Both the position numbers and the translations under genes were made by a program. Under the pieces are notes generated by a model. It saw only the letters and a program-made list of their open reading frames with translations. It had not been told where the DNA came from and ran no database searches. Below, in pieces: positions 9,997 to 19,517 of a stretch of DNA of 64,000 nucleotides (its first letter is position 1; every line of letters begins with the position of its first letter). The DNA is from Verrucomicrobiota bacterium (GTDB taxonomy: Bacteria; Verrucomicrobiota; Verrucomicrobiia; Verrucomicrobiales; Akkermansiaceae): positions 1 to 64,000 of the forward strand of contig JAFLEH010000031.1 in NCBI GenBank assembly GCA_017301995.1. The letters run 5' to 3'.

Positions 9997-10755
9997 ATGC
10001 TGGCGATCGAGCGACAGAGACGGATTCTGGAACTGCTGCGGGCCTCCGGCTCGCTGCGGACGACCGAGACTGCGGCGTTGTTGGAAGTGACGGACGAGAC
10101 GGTGCGCAAGGATTTCGAGGTTCTGGAGAAACGCGGCGAGTTGCTGCGCATCCATGGCGGCGCGAGCAAGCCGGAACGGATCCGCGAGGACCAGCCGTTC
10201 AACGAGCGCCAGGCGGTGCGCCGCACCGAAAAGCAGGCCATCGCGCGGCTGGCGGCCCAACGGATCCAACCGAACGAAACGATCTTCCTCGACGCGAGTT
10301 CCACGGTCCTAACCCTGACCCGCTATCTTCCCGAGATACCGCTCACGGTTCTAACCAACGCGGTGAATGTCGTCACCGCGCTGGCCGACCGTCCGCAGAT
10401 CGATCTTATATGCACCGGCGGACTCTACGAGGCGCGTTCGCGTTCGTTCATCGGGCTGATCGCCGAGAAGGCGCTGTCCCGCTATAACATCAACCGGATG
10501 TTTTTCTCCGGAAACGGCTTGCACCTCGAGCGTGGCGTGAGCGAGCGCAACTCCCGGCAGGCAGCCTTCAAGGAACGGGTGATCGCCTGCGCCGAGGACG
10601 TGGTGTTTCTGGCGGACCACACCAAGCTGGGGCAGAAAGCCGCGTTTTTCTTCGGCGACGTGGCCTCGCTGAGCTGCCTGATCACCGATGAATCTGCGGA
10701 CCCGGAATTCACCCGCGAACTCGAGGACCTCGGGGTGGAGGTTTTGAAGGGTTAG
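9997..10755 (+). CDS. DeoR family transcriptional regulator
   Basis: 252 aa. An N-terminal DeoR-type winged helix-turn-helix (about 6-57) contains the family signature region VTDETVRKDFEVLEKRGELL. The C-terminal part is the DeoR sensor (ISOCOT) fold with IFLDASSTVLTL and ICTGGLYEARSRSFIG. Such proteins usually repress sugar-catabolic genes and sense a phosphorylated sugar. No sugar pathway adjoins it; the gene is followed after 5 bp by a helicase gene, an unexpected partner that may merely be co-transcribed. The target is unknown. Confidence 0.9.
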   Translation: MLAIERQRRILELLRASGSLRTTETAALLEVTDETVRKDFEVLEKRGELLRIHGGASKPERIREDQPFNERQAVRRTEKQAIARLAAQRIQPNETIFLDASSTVLTLTRYLPEIPLTVLTNAVNVVTALADRPQIDLICTGGLYEARSRSFIGLIAEKALSRYNINRMFFSGNGLHLERGVSERNSRQAAFKERVIACAEDVVFLADHTKLGQKAAFFFGDVASLSCLITDESADPEFTRELEDLGVEVLKG

Positions 10756-10760
10756 AACGC

Positions 10761-13316
10761 GTGACCGCTCCGCTCGATCCCGCCGCCCTGCCGCCGTCCG
10801 CGACCGCCGACGACATTCTCAACGCGTTTCTCGCCTACCTGAACGCGACCGGTGTGGAACCCTATCCGCATCAGGAAGAGGCGATCCTCGAGTTGTTCCA
10901 GGACCGCAATGTGATCCTCGACACCCCCACCGGATCGGGAAAAACCCTGGTGGCGCTCGCGATGCAGTTCAAGTCGCTTTGCCAAGGAAGGCGATCCTAT
11001 TACACCGTGCCGATCAAGGCGCTCGCCAACGAGAAATTCCTCGCGCTGTGCCGGACCTTCGGTGCGGAGCACGTGGGGATGATTACCGGCGACGCCACCG
11101 TGAATCCCGGCGCGCCGGTCATCTGCTGCACCGCGGAGATCCTATCCAACCAAGCGCTCCGCGAGGGTGCGGAAACGCCGGTGGACGACGTCATCATGGA
11201 CGAGTTCCACTTTTACGCCGATCCCGAACGCGGTGCGGCGTGGCAGATCCCGCTCCTGACCCTTCCGCGCGCGCGGTTTCTCCTGATGTCCGCCACGTTC
11301 GGCGATTCGGCGGTCTTCGGCAAGGCGCTCACTGATCTAACCGGGGTTGAGACCGTGCTCGTCCGCTCCGATCATCGCCCGGTGCCGCTGGAGTTCAGTT
11401 ATTCCACCATCCAGTTGCAGGACCAGGTGGCCAAGCTGGTTGAGGATGGGCGGGCGCCGGTCTATCTGGTCCATTTCACCCAGAACGCCTGCGCCGAGAC
11501 CGCGCGCGATCTTCTTTCCACCAACGTCTGCTCCAAGGAGGAAAAGGCGGCCATCGCCCGCGCGCTGGAGGGGGCCGATTTCCGCAGTCCCTACGGCCGC
11601 GAACTGGCGCGGACGCTGCGGCACGGCATCGGCATCCATCATGCGGGCCTGCTGCCGAAATACCGCCTGCTGGTGGAGAAGCTCACCGCCAAGGGATTGC
11701 TCAAGGTGGTGTGCGGAACGGACACGCTCGGCGTGGGAGTCAATGTGCCGATCCGCACGGTTATGCTAACCGGACTGTGCAAATACGACGGACGTGGCAG
11801 CCGCATTCTAACCGCCCGCGAGTTCCGCCAGATTTGCGGCCGCGCGGGACGGCGCGGGTTCGACACCACCGGCTATGTGGTCGCCCAGGCGCCGGAGCAC
11901 GTCATCGAAAACCTCAAGCTGGAGGCCAAGGCCGCAGGATCCGGAAAGAAGCGGACGTTTGTGAAACGCAAGCCGCCGGAGCATGGCTACGTCCATTGGG
12001 ACGAGGCCACCTTCGAGCGACTCCGCGCCGCGCCGCCGGAAGCGCTGGTTTCCAACTTCAACGTGGCGCCGCACATGCTGCTCAACACCCTCTCGCGCAG
12101 GTCGTCGGACGGTTGCGCGGCCCTTCGCGAGCTGATCCGCCGGTGTCACGAACCGCCCGGCCGCCGCAAGGCGCACGCCCGGCGCGCGTTCGAGCTGTTC
12201 CGCGGCCTGATCGGCGGCGGCATCCTCCACATCGTGCCGTGGCGCGAGCGGGACGGTCCTAACAAAGTAATCGTGGACGTTTCCCTGCCGGAGGATTTCT
12301 CCATCAATCAGGCGCTCGGCCTGTGGTTGCTCGACACCCTGCCGCAACTCGATCCGGAGGACCCGGAATATGCCCTCAACCTGATTTCCCTGATAGAAGC
12401 GATCCTCGAAAATCCGGAGATCATCCTGCGCAAACAAGTGGATCTGCTGAAATCCGAACTCATCGCCCGGCTCAAGGAAGAGGGTGTGGAATACGAGGAA
12501 CGGATGGCCCGCCTTGAGGAAGTGGAGCACCCGATGCCCGGCCGTGATTTCATCTACGACACGTTCAACGCGTTTCTCCTCCGGCATCCCTATCTGCGGA
12601 AGGAAAACGTCCGGCCCAAGTCGATCGCGCGGGAAATGTTGGAAAACTATCAGTCGTTCGAGGACTATATCAAGACCTACAAACTCGAGCGCGCCGAGGC
12701 GGTGCTGCTGCGGCATCTCAACGAGGTTTACAAGGTTCTCTCCCAGACCGTCCCGGATGCGGCCAAGACCGATCCGGTGGCCGACGCGGAGGCGTTTCTC
12801 GAAAACATCGTCCGCCACACCGACGCCAGCATGTTGCAAGAATGGCAGGCCATCGGCAACCGCGCCGTCACCCCGGACTCGCCGGTGCCAGTCGCTCCGC
12901 CGCCGCAAATTCCGTTCGCAAAGCACCGGCCCACTCTGGTCCGCCATTTGCGCAACCACCTGATGACGCTGGTCACCGCGCTTTCCCGCGACCAAACCGA
13001 AACCGCGCTCGGGTTGTTGGAACTGGAGGATTCCGGCGGCCGGCCATGGTCGCCGGAGCGCCTGCAGGCGCGGCTCGACGCCTATCACGCCCGGCACGAG
13101 TTCATCCGCCTCGATCCCGAGGCGCGCAATGCCCGGTACACCCATGTGCCCGAACTGCCCGGCCCCAACGACCTGCGCGGCATCCTAACCATCACGCAGA
13201 CGCTCGTTGACCCGGATGACACCAATGACTGGGCGCTCCACCTCACCCTCGATCTGGTGCAATCCAACCGCACCCGAACCCCGGTGCTGCGGCTGGAGGA
13301 CATCGCACCGATCTAA
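10761..13316 (+). CDS. Ski2-like DEAD/DEAH-box helicase
   Basis: 851 aa with a GTG start 5 bp after the deoR-type gene. Superfamily 2 helicase motifs are clear: TPTGSGKT (55-62), DEFH box (147-150), SAT (177-179), and motif VI QICGRAGRRG (about 357-366). The sequence VIMDEFHFYADPERG and the long C-terminal region resemble the DUF3516-containing bacterial Ski2/HelY-like group, likely RNA helicases. Cytoplasmic. Its stop codon is interlocked with that of the convergent bioA gene: the tetramer CTAA at 13313-13316 supplies TAA on the plus strand and TAG on the minus strand. Confidence 0.9.
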   Translation: MTAPLDPAALPPSATADDILNAFLAYLNATGVEPYPHQEEAILELFQDRNVILDTPTGSGKTLVALAMQFKSLCQGRRSYYTVPIKALANEKFLALCRTFGAEHVGMITGDATVNPGAPVICCTAEILSNQALREGAETPVDDVIMDEFHFYADPERGAAWQIPLLTLPRARFLLMSATFGDSAVFGKALTDLTGVETVLVRSDHRPVPLEFSYSTIQLQDQVAKLVEDGRAPVYLVHFTQNACAETARDLLSTNVCSKEEKAAIARALEGADFRSPYGRELARTLRHGIGIHHAGLLPKYRLLVEKLTAKGLLKVVCGTDTLGVGVNVPIRTVMLTGLCKYDGRGSRILTAREFRQICGRAGRRGFDTTGYVVAQAPEHVIENLKLEAKAAGSGKKRTFVKRKPPEHGYVHWDEATFERLRAAPPEALVSNFNVAPHMLLNTLSRRSSDGCAALRELIRRCHEPPGRRKAHARRAFELFRGLIGGGILHIVPWRERDGPNKVIVDVSLPEDFSINQALGLWLLDTLPQLDPEDPEYALNLISLIEAILENPEIILRKQVDLLKSELIARLKEEGVEYEERMARLEEVEHPMPGRDFIYDTFNAFLLRHPYLRKENVRPKSIAREMLENYQSFEDYIKTYKLERAEAVLLRHLNEVYKVLSQTVPDAAKTDPVADAEAFLENIVRHTDASMLQEWQAIGNRAVTPDSPVPVAPPPQIPFAKHRPTLVRHLRNHLMTLVTALSRDQTETALGLLELEDSGGRPWSPERLQARLDAYHARHEFIRLDPEARNARYTHVPELPGPNDLRGILTITQTLVDPDDTNDWALHLTLDLVQSNRTRTPVLRLEDIAPI

Positions 13317-14611
13317 CCGTCAATCGTTTCCTCAAGCGCCCGGTCCAGCGCGCCGATCGCGTGGTCCAGTTCCTCCCCGGTCGCGCACAATGGCGGCATC
13401 AGCACGATCGTGTCGAGAATCGGGCGGGTCAGCAATCCGTAGGCGCGGGCGGCAATACACACCTTTTCGCCCGTCCGGGCGGCCGGATCGAAGCGCGACC
13501 CGTCGGGCCGCCGCAGCTCGATTCCGGCAATCATCCCGCATTGGCGCACTTCGTGGACCACCTTTCGGCCCGATTGCAGCGCGGCCAGGCCTGTTCGCAA
13601 CTGGCCGATCCGCTCCGGCAGGCGTTCCAGCGTCTGGTCTTCCTCGAACACATCCAGGCTCGCCAGAGCGGCGGCGCATCCGAGCGGGTGGGCCGTGTAA
13701 CTATGCCCATAGTAGAAAGCCCGCTCCGCGTCACCGAGAAACGCCTGATAGACCGATCCCGTGGTCAGCGTGGCGGCCATCGGGGCGTAGCCGCCGGTGA
13801 GGCCCTTTGCCACGCACAGGAAATCCGGCGTCACGTTTTCCCTCTGGCAGGCGAACATCGCGCCCGTCCTGCCGAACCCGGTCATCACCTCGTCCAGAAT
13901 CAGATGGGCCCCGTGCCGGTCGCACCACGCGCGCAACTCCGCCAACATGCCACCCGGCCACGGGCGCATCTCGTTCACCCCCTGGATCAGCGGCTCGATC
14001 ACCACCCCGGCGATCCGGCCGGTGGTGGCGTCATCCAACATTTCCAACTCCTCCATCGACCGCACATGCAGTGACTCGTAGCCGCAGCCGCGGAACCGTT
14101 CGAAAAACCGCCCCACCCCGCCTAACGAAGCCGCCCCCAGCGTGTCGCCGTGATAGCCGTTGGCGAATGCCACGAATGTCCGCCGCTCCGGTTCGCCCGT
14201 TTGGATCCGGTATTGCACCGCCATTTTCAGCGCGCACTCAATCGCCGTCGATCCGTCATCGGAGAAAAACACCCGCTCCATTTCGCCGCCGGGAAACAAT
14301 CCGCACAACCGATCCGCCAGCTCGGCAGCCGCCGGATGGGTGAAACCGAGAAACGACGTGTGCGCCACCCGATCCAACTGGTCGCGGATCGCGCCAGTGA
14401 TCCGGGGATGGCCGTGGCCGTGAATGTTGGTCCAGATCGACGAGTTTCCGTCGAAATACCGCCTGTCCTCGGAGTCCCACAACCACACGCCCTCGCCTCT
14501 AACCAGCACGACCGGCTCATGGTCCGGGTGGCACCATTCCGCCTGCCGGGTGAACGGATGCCAACAATGGGCCCGGTCCGCCTCGATCCATTTCCGCGTG
14601 TCGTCTCGCAT
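13313..14611 (-). CDS. bioA: Adenosylmethionine-8-amino-7-oxononanoate aminotransferase
   Basis: 432 aa from MRDDTRKWIEADRAHCWHPF; the frame is open upstream but without family resemblance. This fold-type I PLP enzyme makes 7,8-diaminopelargonate in biotin synthesis. Visible features are the BioA-typical HCWHPFT near the N-terminus, SSIWTNIHGHGHP, the PLP-binding DEVMTGFGRTG (D240), and the Schiff-base lysine K269 in CVAKGLTGGYAPM. No other biotin genes are in the window. It is convergent with the helicase, sharing the stop region, and divergent from the RND pump gene 157 bp away. Confidence 0.93.
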   Translation of the reverse strand: MRDDTRKWIEADRAHCWHPFTRQAEWCHPDHEPVVLVRGEGVWLWDSEDRRYFDGNSSIWTNIHGHGHPRITGAIRDQLDRVAHTSFLGFTHPAAAELADRLCGLFPGGEMERVFFSDDGSTAIECALKMAVQYRIQTGEPERRTFVAFANGYHGDTLGAASLGGVGRFFERFRGCGYESLHVRSMEELEMLDDATTGRIAGVVIEPLIQGVNEMRPWPGGMLAELRAWCDRHGAHLILDEVMTGFGRTGAMFACQRENVTPDFLCVAKGLTGGYAPMAATLTTGSVYQAFLGDAERAFYYGHSYTAHPLGCAAALASLDVFEEDQTLERLPERIGQLRTGLAALQSGRKVVHEVRQCGMIAGIELRRPDGSRFDPAARTGEKVCIAARAYGLLTRPILDTIVLMPPLCATGEELDHAIGALDRALEETIDG

Positions 14612-14768
14612 CGCGAGGTCATCCTGCCACCTCCCAACCACCCCGGCAACCCCAATCGCGAGTTGGCGCGCTGTCGGATATTTCTTGCCAGTCCGGGGAG
14701 AAACGGGGAATAGGGGGGGCGCGCGGCTCTCCCAATGCTGCCGCCGGACTCCGTGAATTTCTCCTGAC

Positions 14769-17700
14769 ATGTGGATTGTTCTTTTCGCCCTCCGCTACAA
14801 ATACACCATCGGTGTGTTTGGCATCCTGATTCTGTTGTTCGGGGTGATGTCGGCGCGGAAGATGTCCACCGACATTCTGCCGCGGGTGGAAAGTCCGGAG
14901 ATCACCATCGTGTGGAACTATGGCGGGTTGAACGCGCGGGAGATGGCGCTCAAGATCACTTCGTTTTCGGAAATCGCCACGATGAACAACGTGGACGATC
15001 TGTTGGAAGTCCGCTCGGAAACCTCCAACGGAGTCGCACTGGTGAAGCTGAAGTTCCAGCCCTATGTGGACATCAACACCGCGCTGGCCCAGGCCACCTC
15101 GGTTTCGCAAACGATCGTACGCCGCATGCCATCCGGCACCACTCCGCCGCTGATCGTGCGGACCAGCCCGTCGAGCGTGCCGATCGTGCAGTTGGTCGTC
15201 GCCTCGGAGTCGATGACCGGCGGCCAGTTGTTCGACTACGCCCGGTTGTCGTTGCGCGCCTCGTTGCAGAGCGTTCCCGGCATGCGGATCTCGCTTCCCT
15301 ATGGAGGCGCGTCGCGGCAGGTGATGGTCGATCTCAACCCGGAGGCGCTCAGCGCGTTCGGTCTATCCGCCGCGGAGGTCGGCGCGGCGGTGGGGCGCCA
15401 GAATCTAACGCTTCCGTCCGGGATCCTGCGCGAGGGCGGTCGCGAGTTGCCGGTGGAACTCAACGCGAGTCCGGAAAGCATCCAGGAGTTTCTCGACATC
15501 CCGATCCGTTCTCCGGAAGGCCGCACGCTGCTGCTGCGGGATGTGGCCAATGTGCGCGACGGCGAGGCGGTGAGCACCAACATCGCCCGGCTGAACGGCC
15601 AGAACGCGGTGATCGTTTCCATCCTCAAACTCGGCGGCGCGTCCACCGTGGACATCATCGACGGCATCAACCGCCGTCTCCCCGAAATCCGCGCCGCGGC
15701 ACCTCCGGGGGTGAGCGTGGAGCCGATTTTCGACCAATCGGTGTTCGTGCGCTCGGCGGTGACGGGCGTGCGACACGAAATTCTGTTAGTCGGCGGGCTG
15801 GTCGCGCTGGTGGTGCTGCTGTTTCTCGGATCGTGGCGTTCGACGATGATCGTGCTCACCTCGATTCCGCTGGCGCTGCTGTGCTCGGTGATCGGGTTGA
15901 AACTCGTGGGCGCCACCTTCAACCTGATGACCCTGGGCGGACTGGCGCTGGCAATCGGCATTCTGGTGGACAACGCGCTGGTGGAGATCGAGAACACCAA
16001 ACGGCAGATTTCGTTAGGCAAACCGGTGCGCCAGGCGATCATCGACGGAGCGCGCGAGGTGGCGTTTCCGGAGTTCGTTTCCACGCTTTCCATCTGCATC
16101 GTGTTTCTGCCGATTTTCCTGCTGAGCGGCACCTCGTCGTATGTGTTCCGTCCGCTGGCGCTGGCGGTGGTGTTCGCGATGGCCTCCAGTTATTTTCTGG
16201 CGAGAACCCTGGTGCCCACGCTGGCGTCGGTCTTTCTCCCGGCCGAGGCCGCCGCGGAGCAGGCCCGCGAGGGAAAGCCGCGCCGCGGACTCGGCCTCGC
16301 CCATCACGGAGTCGAGGCGCTGGTTGATCGGATAGGGGGCGCGCAGGCGTGGATCCTAGGCCTTTTCATGCCGCGCAAATGGCTCATTCTGCTGCCGGTC
16401 GCGGCGGTGGTCGGCATCGGTGGCCTCGCCGCGTGGAAATCCGGCCGCGAGTTTTTCCCGCGTACCGACGCGGGGCTGATCCGCCTATTCGTGCGCGTTC
16501 CCAGCGGCATCCGGATCGACGACACCGCGCGTGTTCTGGCGGATATCCAGCGGGAGATCCGCACCATCATTCCGCCGGAGGAACTGCAATTTGTGGTGGA
16601 AAACATCGGCGCTCCGTCATCGGTGAACCAGGCATGGGTGGAGACCACTTCGGTTAGCTCGGCCGATGGCGAGATCCTCGTGCAACTCCATGGCGAGCAC
16701 GCGCCCAGCGAGAATTACGAAACCAAGATCCGCGAGATGTTGGCCGGCAAGTTTCCGAAGATTCAGGCGTTTTTCCGTCCGGCGGACGCCACCAGCCAGA
16801 CGCTCGCGTCCGGCGCGCCCACCACCTTCGAGGTGAGGTTTCTCGGCAAGGACACCACCGGAAACCTCGCCCTCGCGAAGAACCTGCGCGACGATCTGGC
16901 AAAAGTGCGCGGCGCGGTGGATGTGACCCTGCGCGAGGTGTTGGACCAACCGAACTATGTGATCCGGGTGGACCGCGCGCGGGCGGCGACATTCGGCATC
17001 ACCCAACAGGACGCCGCGTCCGCGATGCTCGCGGCGCTCGGCAGCGGCGGATCGGTGGCGCCTAACTACTGGGCCGATCCGGTGACCGGTTCGTCCTACG
17101 ATGTGCAGGTGATCGCCCCGCCGTCGAAACTCGACCATGTGGAGGACCTGCTGAACCTGCCGATCCGTCCCTCCGCCGGAGGCGCGGAGCCGGTGCCGCT
17201 GCGGTCATTCGCCACCGTGCTCGAAAGGCGTTCTCCCGCCAGTGTTTCCCGCACCACGCTGCAACCGACCTTCACCGTGGTGGCCAACGCGTCCGGAAGG
17301 GATCTCGGCAGCCTGACCAACGAACTGGAGCGCATGCTCGGGAAACTGCGAGCCCAACAGAAACCCGGCAACCGGATCGAGCTGACCGGCCAAGCGGCGC
17401 TGATGAAAGCCGCCTACTCCGAACTGATAGGCGGTCTCGGTCTGGCGGCTGTGCTGGTGTTTCTGGTGATGGTGGTGAATTTCCAATCCTGGACGCTGCC
17501 GTTCGTCGCGGTGAGCGGTCTGCCGGTGGCGGTTTCGGGCGCTTTGTTAGGGTTGTGGGCAACCGCCACCCCGCTGAGCGTGCCCGCGCTGATGGGTATC
17601 ATCATGGTGGTCGGTGTCTCCACCGCCAACAGCGTGCTGGTCAGCAGTTTCGCGCGCGACCGGTTCGACCAAGGGCTGGGGGCGAAAGAGGCCGCGCTGG

Positions 17701-17966
17701 AGGCCGCCACCACCCGGCTGCGTCCGGTGATCATGACCGCGCTGGCAATGATCCTCGGCGTGATCCCGATGGCCCTCGGCCACGCCGAGGGCGGCGAGCA
17801 GAACGCGCCGCTCGGCCGCGCCGTGATCGGCGGGCTGATTTTCGGCACCCTCGCCTCCCTTTTCGTCGTCCCGGTGGCCTTCGCCGCCGTGCGCGCCCGT
17901 TTCCATCCGAAACCGCGCGACCCCGGAACCCCCGATCTCCAACCCGCAACCGCCGATCCGTCATGA
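14769..17966 (+). CDS. RND efflux transporter permease (AcrB/HAE1-like)
   Basis: 1065 aa. The topology is that of AcrB-type pumps: an N-terminal helix (about 9-27), large periplasmic loop, helices 2-6 starting near residue 340, a second helix and loop pair from about 535, and a final helix cluster. The proton-relay helix reads GILVDNALVEIEN with D401-N402, so the second aspartate of the AcrB pair is asparagine, as in several other HAE1-type subgroups. It exports drugs or other amphiphiles using the proton gradient. The adaptor gene overlaps its stop codon (ATGA). No TolC-like outer-membrane gene is nearby, and the order pump-then-adaptor is reversed from acrAB. Confidence 0.93.
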   Translation: MWIVLFALRYKYTIGVFGILILLFGVMSARKMSTDILPRVESPEITIVWNYGGLNAREMALKITSFSEIATMNNVDDLLEVRSETSNGVALVKLKFQPYVDINTALAQATSVSQTIVRRMPSGTTPPLIVRTSPSSVPIVQLVVASESMTGGQLFDYARLSLRASLQSVPGMRISLPYGGASRQVMVDLNPEALSAFGLSAAEVGAAVGRQNLTLPSGILREGGRELPVELNASPESIQEFLDIPIRSPEGRTLLLRDVANVRDGEAVSTNIARLNGQNAVIVSILKLGGASTVDIIDGINRRLPEIRAAAPPGVSVEPIFDQSVFVRSAVTGVRHEILLVGGLVALVVLLFLGSWRSTMIVLTSIPLALLCSVIGLKLVGATFNLMTLGGLALAIGILVDNALVEIENTKRQISLGKPVRQAIIDGAREVAFPEFVSTLSICIVFLPIFLLSGTSSYVFRPLALAVVFAMASSYFLARTLVPTLASVFLPAEAAAEQAREGKPRRGLGLAHHGVEALVDRIGGAQAWILGLFMPRKWLILLPVAAVVGIGGLAAWKSGREFFPRTDAGLIRLFVRVPSGIRIDDTARVLADIQREIRTIIPPEELQFVVENIGAPSSVNQAWVETTSVSSADGEILVQLHGEHAPSENYETKIREMLAGKFPKIQAFFRPADATSQTLASGAPTTFEVRFLGKDTTGNLALAKNLRDDLAKVRGAVDVTLREVLDQPNYVIRVDRARAATFGITQQDAASAMLAALGSGGSVAPNYWADPVTGSSYDVQVIAPPSKLDHVEDLLNLPIRPSAGGAEPVPLRSFATVLERRSPASVSRTTLQPTFTVVANASGRDLGSLTNELERMLGKLRAQQKPGNRIELTGQAALMKAAYSELIGGLGLAAVLVFLVMVVNFQSWTLPFVAVSGLPVAVSGALLGLWATATPLSVPALMGIIMVVGVSTANSVLVSSFARDRFDQGLGAKEAALEAATTRLRPVIMTALAMILGVIPMALGHAEGGEQNAPLGRAVIGGLIFGTLASLFVVPVAFAAVRARFHPKPRDPGTPDLQPATADPS

Positions 17967-19024
17967 TCCCACGCATCGCCCCGCTGTTTCTAACCACCAT
18001 CGCGCTCGCGCAGGAACCCGCCGTCGTGCGCACCGTCATCCCGGCTCCCGCCACCGCCGCCAGTCCGCTCCAGATCCCAGGCCGCACCGAACCCATCGAG
18101 CAAGCCCGCATCGTTTCCCGCGCCACCGGTGTGGTGAAAGAACGGACCGTGGACATCGGCGACCGCGTGAAGGAAGGCGATACCCTGGCGGTGATCGACA
18201 TTCCTGAGATTCTCCAACAGTTGGAAGCCGCCAAGGCCTCGCGCGACCAAGCCGTGGCCCGCGCCGACACCGCACGGCTGGCCGCCACCCGCGCGGGCAA
18301 ACTGCTCGATCAGAAGGCGCTCTCCAGCGAAGACGCCGAACAGCGGATGTCGCTTGCCGCCATCACCGATGCCGCGCTGCGCACCGCCGAGGCCGAGGTC
18401 AAGCGGCTGGAAACCATCCGTGAGTTCTCGGTCGTGCGCGCGCCGTTTCCCGCGACGATCGCCGCGCGCCGCATCGACCGCGGGGATTTCGTCAAAGGCG
18501 ATTCCGGGTCCGCGGATTGGGCGTTTCATCTGGTTAGACTCGACAAGCTGCGCTTCACCGTGGCCGCCACGCCGGACATCGCGCTGCGCCTGTCGAAGGA
18601 GGCCGCCGCCACCATCACCTTTGCCGAGCTTCCCGGCCGCGATTTTCCGGCAACGGTCAGCCGCTCCAGCCGACTCTTCGACACCACCAGCGGCACCATG
18701 CGGGTCGAGCTTCTGTTGGAAAATCCCGACCTGACCCTGCCCGCCGGCCTAACCGGGAAAGCGACCTTCGTTCTGCCGCCGCCGCCGGGCACCTGGCTGC
18801 TTCCCAACAATTCGCTCGTGCTCCGCGAGGGCAAACCTCTCGTGGCGATCATCAAGGATGGGAAGCTCGCCTTCATTGATGTCCTCCCCGGCCGCAATCT
18901 GGGTTCCAAAATGGAGATCACCTCGTCCGCGATCAGCGCGCAAACCGCGGTCGTCGTCAGCCTCAACGCAATGCTCCGCGCGGGGGATCCGGTCAAGGCC
19001 AGCCCGCTGGAAGGCGGACGCTAG
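17963..19024 (+). CDS. RND efflux periplasmic adaptor (membrane fusion protein)
   Basis: 353 aa, starting at the ATG that overlaps the pump gene stop. A short signal sequence (MIPRIAPLFLTTIALAQE) leads into a barrel/lipoyl half-motif (ATGVVKERTVDIGDRVKEGD), an alpha-hairpin (about 80-145, QQLEAAKASRDQAVARADTA), the second lipoyl half (FSVVRAPFPATIAARRID) and a beta-barrel domain (LPAGLTGKATFVLPP). It bridges the inner-membrane pump to an outer-membrane channel. It is the last gene before the AT-richer island. Confidence 0.92.
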   Translation: MIPRIAPLFLTTIALAQEPAVVRTVIPAPATAASPLQIPGRTEPIEQARIVSRATGVVKERTVDIGDRVKEGDTLAVIDIPEILQQLEAAKASRDQAVARADTARLAATRAGKLLDQKALSSEDAEQRMSLAAITDAALRTAEAEVKRLETIREFSVVRAPFPATIAARRIDRGDFVKGDSGSADWAFHLVRLDKLRFTVAATPDIALRLSKEAAATITFAELPGRDFPATVSRSSRLFDTTSGTMRVELLLENPDLTLPAGLTGKATFVLPPPPGTWLLPNNSLVLREGKPLVAIIKDGKLAFIDVLPGRNLGSKMEITSSAISAQTAVVVSLNAMLRAGDPVKASPLEGGR

Positions 19025-19156
19025 TGTAGCCCGCCAGGCAGATTGCCAATGATCCGGAAAATCCCACGGCGGATATATTGAATATCGGAACCCGTTGAAT
19101 TGCAATGAGAAGTGCCGAGTCCGAAAACGAGAGCCACTCGATTCGCGGAGGAGTCA

Positions 19157-19222
19157 AGCGCTGAAACGCAGAGAATCGCTGAGGTGCTGAGAATTTCGGA
19201 GAACACAGCGTCTTTCAGCGGT
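19157..19222. repeat. Degenerate palindromic repeat with CGCTGA units
   Basis: CGCTGAAA (19159-19166) is mirrored by TTTCAGCG (19213-19220), with further CGCTGA/GCTGAG units between. The same units build the two larger palindromic elements at 55.5 and 59.3 kb, but here no terminal inverted repeat was found. It may be an eroded relative of that family. Confidence 0.4.
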
Positions 19223-19418
19223 CAAACTCGCTGTTCCGTGATTGTGCTTCCGCCCCCGCAGGATGCTCGTGCAAAAATCGGCCATGGGAAACTCCTTTGA
19301 TTGAAGATTTTTTGATTTTTGGTCTGACGGAATGGGCTACAAAGAGAAAGTGCCATTCATGACTGTCCAAAATTAGCAAGTAACTTCTCAGCATATATTG
19401 CTTTTTCCAAATGACAAT

Positions 19419-19449
19419 TTGACATTTGGTGGAGATCCTCCACTATGCC
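19419..19449 (+). promoter_or_regulatory. Possible promoter with internal dyad upstream of the island genes
   Basis: TTGACA (19419-19424) is a perfect -35 hexamer. The spacer contains the dyad GTGGAG-ATC-CTCCAC, which could bind a regulator. The -10 is poor (CTATGC at 18 bp or TATGCC at 19 bp). It lies about 70 bp before the first exported-protein gene. Confidence 0.3.
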
Positions 19450-19517
19450 TGATCGTCCCACTCTTCTCCATCGATGGATGCTTCTGATGGGAGAAACCAA
19501 CAACCAACAACCATTGA

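Larger units (their letters stand above)
19025..19517. other. 493-bp non-coding left edge of the accessory island
   Basis: No open frame here looks like a gene on either strand. Base composition shifts from GC-rich to visibly AT-richer from about 19060 onward (for example GGATATATTGAATATCGG and the T-runs around 19305). It contains a degenerate palindromic repeat at 19157-19222 and a possible promoter with an operator-like dyad at 19419-19449. I see no integrase gene, att-like direct repeat or tRNA end. Confidence 0.5.

Noticed and set aside
11808..13145. A 445-codon minus-strand frame, plus a 411-codon plus-strand frame at 1891-3126 and a 533-codon minus frame at 55789-57390
   Set aside because: All shadow well-supported genes (helicase, mrdA, amtB) in another frame and have no recognisable domains.
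14769..17966. Asn in place of the second Asp of the RND proton-relay pair treated as an inactivating change
   Set aside because: Asp-Asn versions are common in other HAE1-type subgroups, so it is noted but not counted as unusual.
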